A stretch of 64,000 nt of DNA from Gemmatimonadota bacterium (lineage in GTDB: Bacteria; Gemmatimonadota; Gemmatimonadetes; Gemmatimonadales; GWC2-71-9): the NCBI GenBank assembly GCA_003169895.1, contig PNAE01000007.1, positions 1,326,160 to 1,390,159 on the forward strand, given 5' to 3'. The translations under genes and the position numbers were made by a program. This document shows positions 8,480 through 16,638 of the stretch, piece by piece. Under the pieces are notes generated by a model, which was given only the letters and a program-made list of their open reading frames with translations, was not told where the DNA came from and ran no database searches. Position 1 is the stretch's first letter, and the number at the start of each line of letters is the position of its first letter.

Positions 8480-9238
8480 ATGGCCCTGCTGAGCACGATT
8501 CGTGACCTGCACCGCCGCAAGGGGCGCGAACGCCGCGGCTTGGCCCTCGCCGAAGGAATCCGGCTGGTGGAAGAGATGCTCGCGGCCGGCGTGGCCTGCA
8601 AGGGCGCTGCTGTCGCGCCGGCGCTGGAGACGACGGCGCGCGGCATTCAGCTCAACCGGGCGCTGGTCGCACGCGGCATCCCGATCGAGGCGATTTCCGA
8701 TGCGGATCTCTCGGCAATTGCCGCGACGGAACATCCGCAAGGCATCGTTGCGGTCTACCAGGTCCGCGTGTGGTCACTCGATGAGATCGTCGCGGCGCCG
8801 GGCCATCCAATCGTGATCCTGGACGGCGTGCAGGATCCCGGCAACGTCGGCACCATCGGGCGCACCGCGCTCGCCTTTGGCGCCGCGGGATTGGTGGCGC
8901 TGCCGGGCACCGCCGATCTCACCAATCCCAAGACCGTGCGGGGCGCGATGGGCGCGCTGTTCCAGCTGCCGCATTGCCACGCCGATGATCCGGCGATTCT
9001 TGCGTTGCTGTCGCGGCACGGCGTCGCCCTCTGGGCGGCCACCATGGACGGCGTGGCGCTCGAAACCGCCGCACCGGCCGGCGCGATCGCGCTGGTGTTC
9101 GGTAACGAAGGCGCCGGCATCCGGCCCGAGTTGCTGGCGCGCGCCGCGCAACGGGTCACCATACCGATCCGGTCTGCCGCCGAATCGCTCAACGTCGCCG
9201 TCGCCGCGGGGATCGTGCTCTACCAGGTGACCCGGTGA
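8480..9238 (+). CDS. TrmH/SpoU-family RNA 2'-O-methyltransferase
   Basis: SPOUT-fold methyltransferase acting on rRNA or tRNA ribose. The 252-aa product has a short N-terminal substrate-binding region (STIRDLHRRKGRERRGLALAEG, typical of RlmB/TsnR-like enzymes), then the three SPOUT motifs: ILDGVQDPGNVGTIGRTA, ALVFGNEGAGI and IPIRSAAESLNVAVAAGI, which form the knotted SAM site. The ATG at 8480 is the first start giving this N-terminus. The next gene, a prepilin peptidase, overlaps by 4 nt. The RNA target cannot be read from the sequence. It diverges from thiD with almost no intergenic room. Confidence 0.9.
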   Translation: MALLSTIRDLHRRKGRERRGLALAEGIRLVEEMLAAGVACKGAAVAPALETTARGIQLNRALVARGIPIEAISDADLSAIAATEHPQGIVAVYQVRVWSLDEIVAAPGHPIVILDGVQDPGNVGTIGRTALAFGAAGLVALPGTADLTNPKTVRGAMGALFQLPHCHADDPAILALLSRHGVALWAATMDGVALETAAPAGAIALVFGNEGAGIRPELLARAAQRVTIPIRSAAESLNVAVAAGIVLYQVTR

Positions 9239-10032
9239 ATCCGGCAACGTTCCTGGTGCTCACGAGCGGCGCCGTCGGGTTGCTGATCGGCTCGTTCCTC
9301 AATGTCTGCATCGTCCGCTGGCCGGCGTTGCAATCGGTGGTGTCGCCGCGCTCGCGTTGTCCGCAGTGCGGCAAACTCATCGCCTGGTACGACAATGTTC
9401 CCGTGCTGTCCTGGCTGCTGCTTCGCGCCAGGTGCCGGGAGTGCCGGTTGCCGATCCCGTGGCGCTATCCGCTGGTCGAGCTCGCCACTGCCGGCATCTG
9501 GGTCGCCGCGGCGTGGGCGTATGGGTACGATGTCGAGACGCTTCGTGCCGCGCTGTTCGGCACCGTCCTGCTCGGCATCGCCGTCACCGATGCCCGGGAG
9601 TACATCATTCCCGACGAGTTCTCCATTGGCGGGACGGCGCTCGGCCTTCTGCTCGCATTTGCGGCGGGCTGGACCGGACACCCGGCCAGCATGCACGCGC
9701 TGCCCTGGCCCCAGGCACTGCTTGGCGCGGCGGTCGGATACGCCCTGCTCTGGCTGGTGGCGTTCTTCGGCTCGAAAATCCTGGGGCAGGACGCCATGGG
9801 CGGCGGTGACATCAAGATGATGGCGATGATCGGCGCCTTTGTCGGCTGGCAGGGAGTGCTCCTCACGCTGTTTCTTGGCGCGGCCCTCGGCACCGTGATT
9901 TTCCTGCCGTTCAAGCTTGCCGGCCGTGACAAGCTGGTGCCGTTCGGGATCTTTCTCGCGATCGGTGCGGCGGCATGCTGGATCGCCGGACCGGCCTTGA
10001 TCGACTGGTATCGGCACCTGGCGTTCAGGTGA
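9235..10032 (+). CDS. Prepilin peptidase / N-methyltransferase (PilD/GspO type)
   Basis: Inner-membrane aspartic protease that cleaves type IV pilin-like leaders and methylates the new N-terminus. The 265-aa product shows GSFLNVCIVRWP, the paired CPQCGK and CRECRLP cysteines of the cytoplasmic zinc/methylase domain, and the two catalytic aspartates in VTDAREYIIPDEF and GGGDIKMM, among about eight membrane spans. This is the full bifunctional form. The GTG start overlaps the methyltransferase stop as GTGA. No pilin or secretion genes are in the window, so its substrates are encoded elsewhere. Confidence 0.93.
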   Translation: MNPATFLVLTSGAVGLLIGSFLNVCIVRWPALQSVVSPRSRCPQCGKLIAWYDNVPVLSWLLLRARCRECRLPIPWRYPLVELATAGIWVAAAWAYGYDVETLRAALFGTVLLGIAVTDAREYIIPDEFSIGGTALGLLLAFAAGWTGHPASMHALPWPQALLGAAVGYALLWLVAFFGSKILGQDAMGGGDIKMMAMIGAFVGWQGVLLTLFLGAALGTVIFLPFKLAGRDKLVPFGIFLAIGAAACWIAGPALIDWYRHLAFR

Positions 10033-10050
10033 AAAGGGAACGACAGACAA

Positions 10051-10169
10051 TGAGAGACGAGAGACGAGAGACGAGAGACGAGGAAGCCGCGCCGACATCT
10101 CGGTTGCCGCGCTGGAGACCGGAGGTCGTTCTCATCTCTCGTCTCTCGTCTCTCGTCTCTCGTCTCTCC
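10051..10169. repeat. Heptamer inverted-repeat element downstream of the prepilin peptidase
   Basis: This is the cleanest copy. The left arm (10051-10083) holds four GAGAGAC units plus, and the right arm (10133-10169) holds the complementary CGTCTCT units. About 31 bp pair perfectly around a 49-nt loop. It sits between two genes on the same strand, 18 nt after the peptidase stop and 27 nt before the next start. In frame it would encode RDERRET-like and SRLSSLV-like repeats, which are not real protein. Confidence 0.85.
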
Positions 10170-10196
10170 TGTTGCAGTTCTGTCGCGAGACATCGG

Positions 10197-11402
10197 ATGA
10201 CATCCGCCGCACGCGTCGCCCTGATCTGCCTCGCCGTGATGGCGTGTCGTGGCACGTCGCCGTCGGCGCAGACCATCGGTCAGCGGCAGCTCGAATTGCT
10301 GGTCGATTCATTGCTGCCGAGCGTCTCCCGGGCCGCCGGACTCGAATTCAAGTCCGCGCCCAGGTCCGCAGTCCGCACCAGGGAACAGATCCGCACGTAT
10401 CTCGTCGCGAAGATGGCGCGTGAGTTGCCGCCGGCGCGATTGGAGGGCATCGGGGCCGCATACCGGCTGCTCAGCATGGTGCCGGACACGCTCGACCTGC
10501 GTCGGCTGTTTCTCGACCTGTACACCGAGCAGATCGCCGGATTCTACGACCCCGACTCCAGGACGCTGTTCGCGGTGCAGGGGGGCGACCCGGCGCAGTT
10601 GCGCCTCGTGCTGGCACACGAACTCGTCCACGCGCTCCAGCATCAATACCTGCCGCTGGATTCGATTCTTCACGATTCCACCGACTCCGATCGCCAGGCC
10701 GCTGCACAGGCCGTCCTCGAGGGACAGGCGACACTCGCATCACTGGTGGCGCTCGTTCCCGGGATGGACCTGCGCACCAACGACGCCTTCTGGACGACAT
10801 TTCGTGAACAGCTGCGGGCGCAGCAGATTGGCACCAGTGTCTACGCCAGGGCCCCGATGGCGATCCGCGAAGGCCTCACCTTCCCGTACGTGGACGGCGC
10901 CGAATTCCTGCGCTGGTTCGACAAGGCCCATCCCGGTGAAGTGCCCTTCGGGGCCAGGATGCCGGTGTCGACCGAACAGATTCTGCACCATGACCGCTAC
11001 ACCAGCGGCGACCTGCCGATCACGCTCCGCTTCAGAGGTGACACGGCAGGCATGACCCTCGATGACACGTTCGGCGAGTTCGACATCGAGCTGCTGCGCG
11101 CTCAGCTCGTCGGCGCTGCGAACGTTCGCACCGATCCTGCCATCGGCTGGGGTGGCGATCGGCTGCGCGTCTATCGCACGAATGTCGGCCCCGCCCTGGT
11201 GTGGGTCACGGTCTGGGATGAGCCCCGATACGCCGACCAGTTCCGGACCCAGATCGCGGGGCCGCTCTCCAGGACGGCCCGCGCCGGATATCGGATCGCG
11301 GTAGACTCGCAAGAGATCGGCGGGAAGGCGGCGATCCGGATCGTGGTCGCGCCAACGGGGTGGGACAAGTGGAAGTCATTGCCGGAAGTGGAGTTGCGCT
11401 AG
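10197..11402 (+). CDS. Putative zinc metalloprotease lipoprotein
   Basis: The 401-aa product starts with a lipoprotein signal (VALICLAVMAC, lipid Cys at about residue 17). It carries HELVHALQHQ (HExxH zinc site) at about residue 140, followed by AQAVLEGQATLASLVAL. The EGQA motif about 35 residues later fits the third-ligand Glu of gluzincin-like families with 'HELTHALQDQ...EGEA'. YTEQIAGFYDPDSRTLF just before it also fits that group. ATG 10197 is chosen because the signal peptide starts there; the upstream open frame is only the heptamer repeat. It is probably an envelope-facing protease or degenerate relative; the substrate is unknown. Confidence 0.75.
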   Translation: MTSAARVALICLAVMACRGTSPSAQTIGQRQLELLVDSLLPSVSRAAGLEFKSAPRSAVRTREQIRTYLVAKMARELPPARLEGIGAAYRLLSMVPDTLDLRRLFLDLYTEQIAGFYDPDSRTLFAVQGGDPAQLRLVLAHELVHALQHQYLPLDSILHDSTDSDRQAAAQAVLEGQATLASLVALVPGMDLRTNDAFWTTFREQLRAQQIGTSVYARAPMAIREGLTFPYVDGAEFLRWFDKAHPGEVPFGARMPVSTEQILHHDRYTSGDLPITLRFRGDTAGMTLDDTFGEFDIELLRAQLVGAANVRTDPAIGWGGDRLRVYRTNVGPALVWVTVWDEPRYADQFRTQIAGPLSRTARAGYRIAVDSQEIGGKAAIRIVVAPTGWDKWKSLPEVELR

Positions 11403-11416
11403 GGTAACCGGCGCAC

Positions 11417-11505
11417 AGCGCCATGCGCCTCCGACGGCCGGCTCGGCCAGAACCCACAGGATCCAGCGTCGAGCGTACCGTCAGGGGCTCATGGCGCATG
11501 GCGCT
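11417..11505. repeat. 13-bp inverted repeat upstream of ffh
   Basis: AGCGCCATGCGCC (11417-11429) and its exact complement GGCGCATGGCGCT (11493-11505) flank 63 nt. It starts 15 nt after the metalloprotease stop and ends 46 nt before ffh. The layout (perfect arms, long loop, gene border) resembles the heptamer elements but the unit differs. It may serve as a terminator; no T-run follows. Confidence 0.6.
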
Positions 11506-11550
11506 CTTCGAGTAGCCCCCAAGCCCAAGTCCAGCTTATCTTTGAAGGCT

Positions 11551-12888
11551 ATGTTCGACGAGCTGTCTTCCCGGCTGACAGACACGCTCCGGCGCATCAC
11601 CGGTCACGGCGTCCTCACCGAAGCGGCCGTCCGGGAAGGCCTGCGCGACATTCGCCGGGTGCTGCTCGAGGCCGATGTGTCGTTCGACCTGACGCGCGAG
11701 TTTCTCGAGCGCGTTCAGGCGAAGGCGGTCGGCGAGGAAGTCCTGAAGGCGGTCCGGCCCGGGCAGCAGCTCGTCAAGGTCGTCTACGACGAGCTGGTCG
11801 TCCTGCTCGGCGAGACGCAGGCGCCGCTCGCGTTCGCGTCGATCCCGCCCACGGTCATCCTGCTTGTCGGGTTGCAGGGCAGTGGCAAGACGACGACGGC
11901 GGGCAAGCTGGCGCGGCGGCTCAAGGCGGAGCAAAAGGCGCCGTTCCTGATCGCGGCGGACGTATATCGCCCGGCCGCGGTGGAGCAGCTCCAGACGCTC
12001 GGCCGGCAGGTCGATGTCGCCGTGTATGGCGAGCCTGGCGCGACGGATGTGGTCGGGATCGTGCGGCGGGGGATCGAAGCGGCGTCGAAGGCCCGCGCGC
12101 GATCCGTGCTGGTCGACACCGCCGGCCGCTTGCAGATCGACGCTGAGATGATGCAGGAGCTGGTGCGGCTCAAGCAGGCCGTCAGGCCGCACGAGATTCT
12201 CCTTGTCGCCGACGGCATGACCGGTCAGGACGCGGTGCGCATCGCCAAGGGCTTCCACGATGCGTTGGGAGTCACCGGCGTGATCCTGACCAAGATGGAC
12301 GGCGATGCACGCGGTGGCGCGGCGCTTTCCATCTACGGCGTGACCCATGCGCCGATCAAGTTCGTCGGTACGGGTGAGGGGCTCGATGGCCTGGAGCCGT
12401 TCTACCCGGACCGCATGGCGGGGCGCATACTCCAGCAGGGCGACATCCTGTCGCTGGTGGAGAAGGCGCAGCAGAACGTCGATGAAGAGGAATCGAAGCG
12501 GCTCGCCCGCAAGGCGACGTCCAAGCGGGGCATGGACCTCGAGGACTTCCTCACGGCGATGCGGCAGATGCAGAAGCTCGGACCGCTGAAGAACGTGCTC
12601 GGCATGCTGCCCGGCGTGAATTCGGCGATGCTCAAGGGCGCCAATCTCGACGAGAAGCGCCTCAAGCACGTCGAGGCCGTCGTGCTGTCGATGACAAAGC
12701 GGGAACGCACCGCACCGGACGTGATGAATGGTTCGCGTCGAGCCCGCGTGGCGCGCGGATCGGGACGCACCGTGCAGGAAGTCAACCAGTTGCTGGCGCA
12801 GTTCAAGCAGATGCAGAAGTTCATGAAGGTCGCGGGCAAGCCGGGGATGAAGCTTCCCTCCGGCGGACGACCGTTCCCCCCGCGCTGA
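11551..12888 (+). CDS. ffh: Signal recognition particle protein Ffh
   Basis: GTPase that binds 4.5S RNA and nascent signal sequences and docks with FtsY to deliver ribosomes to the membrane. The 445-aa product has an N domain, then the G domain with GLQGSGKTTTAGKLA, DVYRPAAVEQL, DTAGRLQIDAEMM, TKMDGDARGG and GTGEGLDGLEPF. The methionine-rich M domain follows (RGMDLEDFLTAMRQMQKLGP through QMQKFMK). ATG 11551 opens the N domain and is preceded by TATCTT at 11537-11542, eight nt upstream, suggesting a leaderless or near-leaderless transcript. It leads the operon with rpsP, rimM, trmD, rplS and rnhB, a widely conserved order. Confidence 0.97.
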   Translation: MFDELSSRLTDTLRRITGHGVLTEAAVREGLRDIRRVLLEADVSFDLTREFLERVQAKAVGEEVLKAVRPGQQLVKVVYDELVVLLGETQAPLAFASIPPTVILLVGLQGSGKTTTAGKLARRLKAEQKAPFLIAADVYRPAAVEQLQTLGRQVDVAVYGEPGATDVVGIVRRGIEAASKARARSVLVDTAGRLQIDAEMMQELVRLKQAVRPHEILLVADGMTGQDAVRIAKGFHDALGVTGVILTKMDGDARGGAALSIYGVTHAPIKFVGTGEGLDGLEPFYPDRMAGRILQQGDILSLVEKAQQNVDEEESKRLARKATSKRGMDLEDFLTAMRQMQKLGPLKNVLGMLPGVNSAMLKGANLDEKRLKHVEAVVLSMTKRERTAPDVMNGSRRARVARGSGRTVQEVNQLLAQFKQMQKFMKVAGKPGMKLPSGGRPFPPR

Positions 12889-12910
12889 ACCGCAGGTCGG
12901 AGAGTCAGTC

Positions 12911-13150
12911 ATGGCAGTTCGAATTCGGTTGCGTCGCGAAGGGCGCAAGAGCGTGCCGATGTATCGCATCGTCGTCGCCGACAAGGAAGCGCCGCGGGAC
13001 GGCCGCTTCATCGAGACGATCGGATCCTACCGTCCCAAGAACGACAAGGATCCGTTCACGGTGAACGTCGAGAAGGCGCGCGAGTGGATCGCGAAGGGCG
13101 CCACGCCAAGCGACACGGTCGCATCGTTGCTGAAGAAGGCGGGCGTCTAA
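12911..13150 (+). CDS. rpsP: 30S ribosomal protein S16
   Basis: The 79-aa product MAVRIRLRREGRKSVPMYRIVVAD is typical of bS16, including RDGRFIETIGSYRP and the C-terminal EKAREWIAKGATPSDTV. S16 binds 16S rRNA during 30S assembly. It lies 22 nt after ffh with a CGGAG ribosome-binding site upstream, and 5 nt before rimM. Length is normal for the family. Confidence 0.97.
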   Translation: MAVRIRLRREGRKSVPMYRIVVADKEAPRDGRFIETIGSYRPKNDKDPFTVNVEKAREWIAKGATPSDTVASLLKKAGV

Positions 13151-13155
13151 CTCCG

Positions 13156-13683
13156 ATGGCGGACGCGGCCGCGCCCCCGATCGTCGTCGGCCGGGTGCGC
13201 AAGCCGCACGGGCTGAAGGGCGAGCTGGCGATCTTCCCGCTCACCGACGATCCGGCAGCCGTCTTCGTCGTCGGGCGGGCGATCCAGCTGCGCGACCTGG
13301 GCGGTGATCTGGTTGGCGAAGTCGTGATCGAACAGGCGCGGATCTATCACCGCGAATGCCTGCTCAAGTTCAAGGGCCACGACCGGCGCGAGGCGGTCGA
13401 CGACTACCGGCAGCTGTTCCTCGCCGTGGCGCGGGATGTACTGGCGCCGCTCGAGGAGGGCGAGGTGTACCAGCAGGAACTGGTCGGCTGGGCAGTGCGC
13501 GACGAGGCGGACGAGCCGCTCGGGATCGTGAGCGAGGTCTATGACCTCCCGCAGGGACCGACGATCGAGGTGCAGGGCCCGACGCGCGAGTTCATGCTCC
13601 CGTTTCGTGCCGAGTACGTGAAGCAGGTGGACCGTGCCGCGCGACGGTTGGTAGTGACGGTGCCCAAGGGATTGCTCGAGTAG
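13156..13683 (+). CDS. rimM: Ribosome maturation factor RimM
   Basis: The 175-aa product begins with the RimM N-terminal barrel (VGRVRKPHGLKGELAIFPLTD), contains GHDRREAVDDYRQLFLAV, and has a C-terminal PRC-barrel region (EVYQQELVGWAV through MLPFRAEYVKQVD). RimM binds S19 and helps 16S 3'-domain maturation. The ATG at 13156 is 5 nt after the rpsP stop; the longer in-frame opening runs antiphase through rpsP. It sits in the usual rpsP-rimM-trmD-rplS order. Confidence 0.96.
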   Translation: MADAAAPPIVVGRVRKPHGLKGELAIFPLTDDPAAVFVVGRAIQLRDLGGDLVGEVVIEQARIYHRECLLKFKGHDRREAVDDYRQLFLAVARDVLAPLEEGEVYQQELVGWAVRDEADEPLGIVSEVYDLPQGPTIEVQGPTREFMLPFRAEYVKQVDRAARRLVVTVPKGLLE

Positions 13684-13687
13684 CTCG

Positions 13688-14398
13688 ATGCTCACCATCA
13701 ATGTGGTGACGCTGTTCCCGGACACGCTGGCTCCGTATTTGGCGGCGAGCATTCCCGGGCGCGCGGCGGTGGCGGGCAAGGTGAGGTACCGGCTGGTGCA
13801 ATTGCGCGATTTTGCGCACGACCGCCACCAGACCGTCGATGACTACGCGTTCGGTGGCGGCGCCGGCATGGTGCTCCGGTCCGAACCGTTCGTGGCGGCG
13901 GTGGAAAGTCTGGGACCCGCCGCGCCGGTGGTGGTGATGTCGGCGCGTGGCCGGCGCTTCACCCACGACGACGCGGTGCGGTGGTCGCTGGGGGAGCAGC
14001 TCACGCTGCTCTGCGGCCACTACAAGGACATCGACCAGCGCGTGGTCGATCTCCTGGGCGCCGAGGAAGTGTCGATCGGGGATTTTGTGCTGTCGGGCGG
14101 CGAGCCGGCGGCACTCTGCGTCATCGACGCGGTGGTGCGACTGCTGCCGGGCGCCATCGGCGATCACGAGTCGGCGAGTTCGGACTCGCACTACGACGGG
14201 CTGTTGAGCCCGCCGAGCTATACCCGGCCCGCGGAGGTTCGCGGCGTCCCAGTCCCCGAGGTCCTGCTCTCGGGCAACCACGCGGCCATCGCCGCATGGC
14301 GGCAGCAGCAGGGGGAGCACCTCACGCAGCAGCGCCGGCCGGACCTCTGGGCGGCGTACACGGCAACGGAGCACCACGACGGCGGTGCGAAGTCCTGA
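13688..14398 (+). CDS. trmD: tRNA (guanine-N1-)-methyltransferase TrmD
   Basis: This enzyme makes m1G37 in tRNAs reading CNN/Pro/Arg codons, preventing frameshifting. The 236-aa product shows INVVTLFPDTLAPYL at the N-terminus, DYAFGGGAGMVLRSEPF, LLCGHYKDIDQRV, and the knot motif EVSIGDFVLSGGEPAALCVIDAV with LLPGAIG. SYTRPAEVRG is replaced by PSYTRPAEVRG at the substrate-binding loop, as in the family. It starts 4 nt after rimM and precedes rplS by 33 nt. Confidence 0.97.
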   Translation: MLTINVVTLFPDTLAPYLAASIPGRAAVAGKVRYRLVQLRDFAHDRHQTVDDYAFGGGAGMVLRSEPFVAAVESLGPAAPVVVMSARGRRFTHDDAVRWSLGEQLTLLCGHYKDIDQRVVDLLGAEEVSIGDFVLSGGEPAALCVIDAVVRLLPGAIGDHESASSDSHYDGLLSPPSYTRPAEVRGVPVPEVLLSGNHAAIAAWRQQQGEHLTQQRRPDLWAAYTATEHHDGGAKS

Positions 14399-14431
14399 CG
14401 AACAACCGCGCGCGACGCGCAGGAGCATGAC

Positions 14432-14785
14432 ATGGGAATGGAACTGCTGGACACGGTCTCGCGCGAGCATCTTCGGACCGACGTGCCGAAGTTCGACGCC
14501 GGCGACACGGTCAAGGTGATGGTCCGCGTGCGTGAAGGTGACAAGGAACGGTTGCAGGCCTACGAGGGCGTCGTGATCGCCCGTCGCGGCGGTGGCATCA
14601 ACGAGACCTTCACCGTGCGCAAGATCTCGGCCGGCGTCGGGGTGGAACGGGTGTTCCCGCTCCACTCGCCGATGTACGCGTCGATCGACGTGGTGCGCCG
14701 CGGTCGCGTGCGCCGCGCCAAGCTCTACTACCTCCGCAAGCTGAGCGGCAAGAAGTCGCGCATTACCGAGGACCGCGAGAAGTAA
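14432..14785 (+). CDS. rplS: 50S ribosomal protein L19
   Basis: The 117-aa product contains [47 protein letters not shown], and [32 protein letters not shown], matching bL19 across its length. L19 sits at the subunit interface near helix 14 of 16S rRNA. An AGGAG ribosome-binding site lies upstream of ATG 14432. A minimal GAGACGTCTC palindrome follows at 14800-14809, a small relative of the heptamer elements. Confidence 0.97.
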   Translation: MGMELLDTVSREHLRTDVPKFDAGDTVKVMVRVREGDKERLQAYEGVVIARRGGGINETFTVRKISAGVGVERVFPLHSPMYASIDVVRRGRVRRAKLYYLRKLSGKKSRITEDREK

Positions 14786-14827
14786 GCAGAAAGGGACGAG
14801 AGACGTCTCACGTCTATCTTTGGGTTC

Positions 14828-15472
14828 ATGCCTCCTCTGCGCCATGAGCGTCTCGCCTGGTCCGCTGGGCACCTCCTGATCGGCATTGACGAAGTCGGCC
14901 GTGGCCCGCTGGCCGGTCCGGTGCTGGCGGCCGCCGTGTGCTTTGCGCGGGATCACCGGGGCATTCGCGGCGTGCGCGATTCCAAGCAGGTCGCCGACCG
15001 CGACGAGCGTGCCCGACTGGCTCGCCGGATTTGCGGCGAGGCGATTGCTTTCGGGCTCGGCGCGGCCAGCGTCCGCGAGATTGCGCGCGACAACATCCGG
15101 GTTGCCACAGCGATGGCGATGCGCCGGGCCCTGCGGCGATGCCGCGCGCGACTGGCGCCCGATGTGTCGGTGGTGATCCTCATCGATGGCCTGCGGATGC
15201 CCGAGCTCCACGAGGACCACGAGGCACTGGTACGGGGCGACTCGCACTGTCACGCCATCGCCGCGGCATCGCTCCTCGCCAAGGTTGCGCGCGACCGGCT
15301 GATGATCGCGCTCGCTGCCCGCCGTCCCGGATACGGCTGGCACACCAATGTCGGCTACGCCACGCCCGAACACGTCGCGGCCCTGCGCGTCCACGGCCTC
15401 ACGCCCCACCATCGCACACTGTTCTGCGACACGGCACTCGGCCAGCGCGAACTGTTCGGCGAGCTGTCCTAG
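14828..15472 (+). CDS. rnhB: Ribonuclease HII
   Basis: Removes ribonucleotides and RNA from RNA-DNA hybrids. The 214-aa product has the catalytic DEVGRGPLAGPV motif near residue 22, DSKQVADRDERARL, then a GDSHCHAIAAASLLAKVARDRLM stretch holding further active-site acidic residues, and GYGWHTNVGYATPEHVAAL. ATG 14828 is preceded by TATCTT (14815-14820) seven nt upstream, so it may have its own leaderless promoter even though it follows rplS by 42 nt. Family assignment is secure. Confidence 0.96.
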   Translation: MPPLRHERLAWSAGHLLIGIDEVGRGPLAGPVLAAAVCFARDHRGIRGVRDSKQVADRDERARLARRICGEAIAFGLGAASVREIARDNIRVATAMAMRRALRRCRARLAPDVSVVILIDGLRMPELHEDHEALVRGDSHCHAIAAASLLAKVARDRLMIALAARRPGYGWHTNVGYATPEHVAALRVHGLTPHHRTLFCDTALGQRELFGELS

Positions 15473-15556
15473 CGCGGCATACGGTTCATCGGATCGCCGG
15501 GGCCGCGCCGAGGGCGTTCCGCTCGCGGCCCGGGGCCGACCGCGCTATTGTCCGTC

Positions 15557-16453
15557 ATGCTCGCACTCCTGCTCGCCCTGACCAGGCCGATCCTCACCGA
15601 CACGACGCTCGTGGAGACGTGGGCGCCGCATCGCGTCTACGACGCCCATCACAAGCGATACAGCGACTTCGAGACGCTCGCCGCCCTGGCCGCCCGCTCC
15701 GACGTGGTCTTCCTCGGTGAGCATCACGATGATCCCGGCACTCACCGCATGGAGCTCGCCCTGCTGCAGGCCGTGGCGCGTCGGCGGGGCAACGTCGTGC
15801 TGGCGCTGGAGATGTTCGAACGCGACGTGCAGCCGATACTCAATCAGTATTTGGCGGGTACGGTGGACGAGGGAGCGTTTCTCAAGGGTTCCCGCCCCTG
15901 GCCCAACTACGCCGCGGACTACCGGCCGCTGATCGAGTTTGCCCGGCTGCACGGCTGGCGGGTGGTTGCGGCGAACGTGCCGCGCCGCACGGCGAGCGCG
16001 GTCGCGAGCCACGGACTCGACGCGGTGACGCAGCTGGCTGACTCGACCCGGGCATGGGCGGCGGCCGAGTTCCGCTGTCCGAAGGATGACTATTTCAAGC
16101 GCTTCGGCGTGGCGATGGCTCAGCACCCGACGGGGAGCGGACCGCCGCCGTCACCCGGGGAACTGACCGCCATGACCGAACGGTTCTATCTGGCACAGTG
16201 CGTCAAGGACGAGACGATGGCGGAATCGATCGCCCGGGCGCGCAGCGACGCAACGGCGCCACTGGTCATCCAGTACAATGGCGATTTCCATTCGGACTTC
16301 AGCGAGGGCACGGCGGCGCGCCTCAAGCGGCGGTTGCCCGATGCGAAGGTCCTGATCATCTCGGCGATTCCGATGGCGTCGCTGGACAGCATCGAGCCGA
16401 AGCCCATGCGCAAGCAGGCGGATTGGTTGTTGTTTACGATGAAGCAGCCTTGA
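15557..16453 (+). CDS. ChaN-like (DUF399) haem-uptake/Tiki-superfamily protein
   Basis: The 298-aa product has a short hydrophobic N-terminus (MLALLLALTRPIL, a possible signal peptide). It contains VVFLGEHHDDPGTHRMELALLQA and ALEMFERDVQPILNQYLAG, motifs of the ChaN/DUF399 family of envelope proteins proposed to bind haem or act as hydrolase-like folds. The conserved QYNGDFHSD follows near residue 240. ATG 15557 is preceded by TATTGT (15546-15551) five nt upstream, another leaderless-type start; a TTG at 15548 is the alternative. It stands alone, followed by a hairpin and tRNA-Lys. The biochemical role is unproven in this family. Confidence 0.82.
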   Translation: MLALLLALTRPILTDTTLVETWAPHRVYDAHHKRYSDFETLAALAARSDVVFLGEHHDDPGTHRMELALLQAVARRRGNVVLALEMFERDVQPILNQYLAGTVDEGAFLKGSRPWPNYAADYRPLIEFARLHGWRVVAANVPRRTASAVASHGLDAVTQLADSTRAWAAAEFRCPKDDYFKRFGVAMAQHPTGSGPPPSPGELTAMTERFYLAQCVKDETMAESIARARSDATAPLVIQYNGDFHSDFSEGTAARLKRRLPDAKVLIISAIPMASLDSIEPKPMRKQADWLLFTMKQP

Positions 16454-16456
16454 GCC

Positions 16457-16475
16457 CTGAGGCCTCACGCCTCAG
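16457..16475 (+). terminator. Hairpin after the ChaN-like gene
   Basis: CTGAGGC (16457-16463), loop CTCAC, then GCCTCAG (16469-16475): a perfect 7-bp stem starting 4 nt after the stop codon. No T-run follows, so a Rho-independent terminator in the strict sense is not shown. The AGGCCTC unit recurs in the inverted repeat of the GT4 glycosyltransferase gene. Confidence 0.5.
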
Positions 16476-16523
16476 CACTAGCTGGCTCCCAACGCCCTGC
16501 GCGGGTTAGAATCCTGTCGCACC

Positions 16524-16596
16524 GCGCCCATAGCTCAGCCGGTAGAGCAATCGCCTTTTAAGCGACAGGTCGCAGGTTCGAGCCCTGCTGGGCGCA
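16524..16596 (+). tRNA. tRNA-Lys (anticodon TTT)
   Basis: The 73-nt gene folds as a cloverleaf: acceptor GCGCCCA/TGGGCGC, D stem GCTC/GAGC, anticodon stem ATCGC/GCGAC (one A-C mismatch at the outer pair) with loop CTTTTAA giving anticodon TTT, T arm GCAGG-TTCGAGC-CCTGC, and discriminator A. The 3' CCA is not encoded. A lytic transglycosylase gene starts 42 nt downstream. Confidence 0.96.
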
Positions 16597-16638
16597 TGCT
16601 GTTCCCCCGATACGGTGGCGAAAGAGTGGAGGCAGTTG

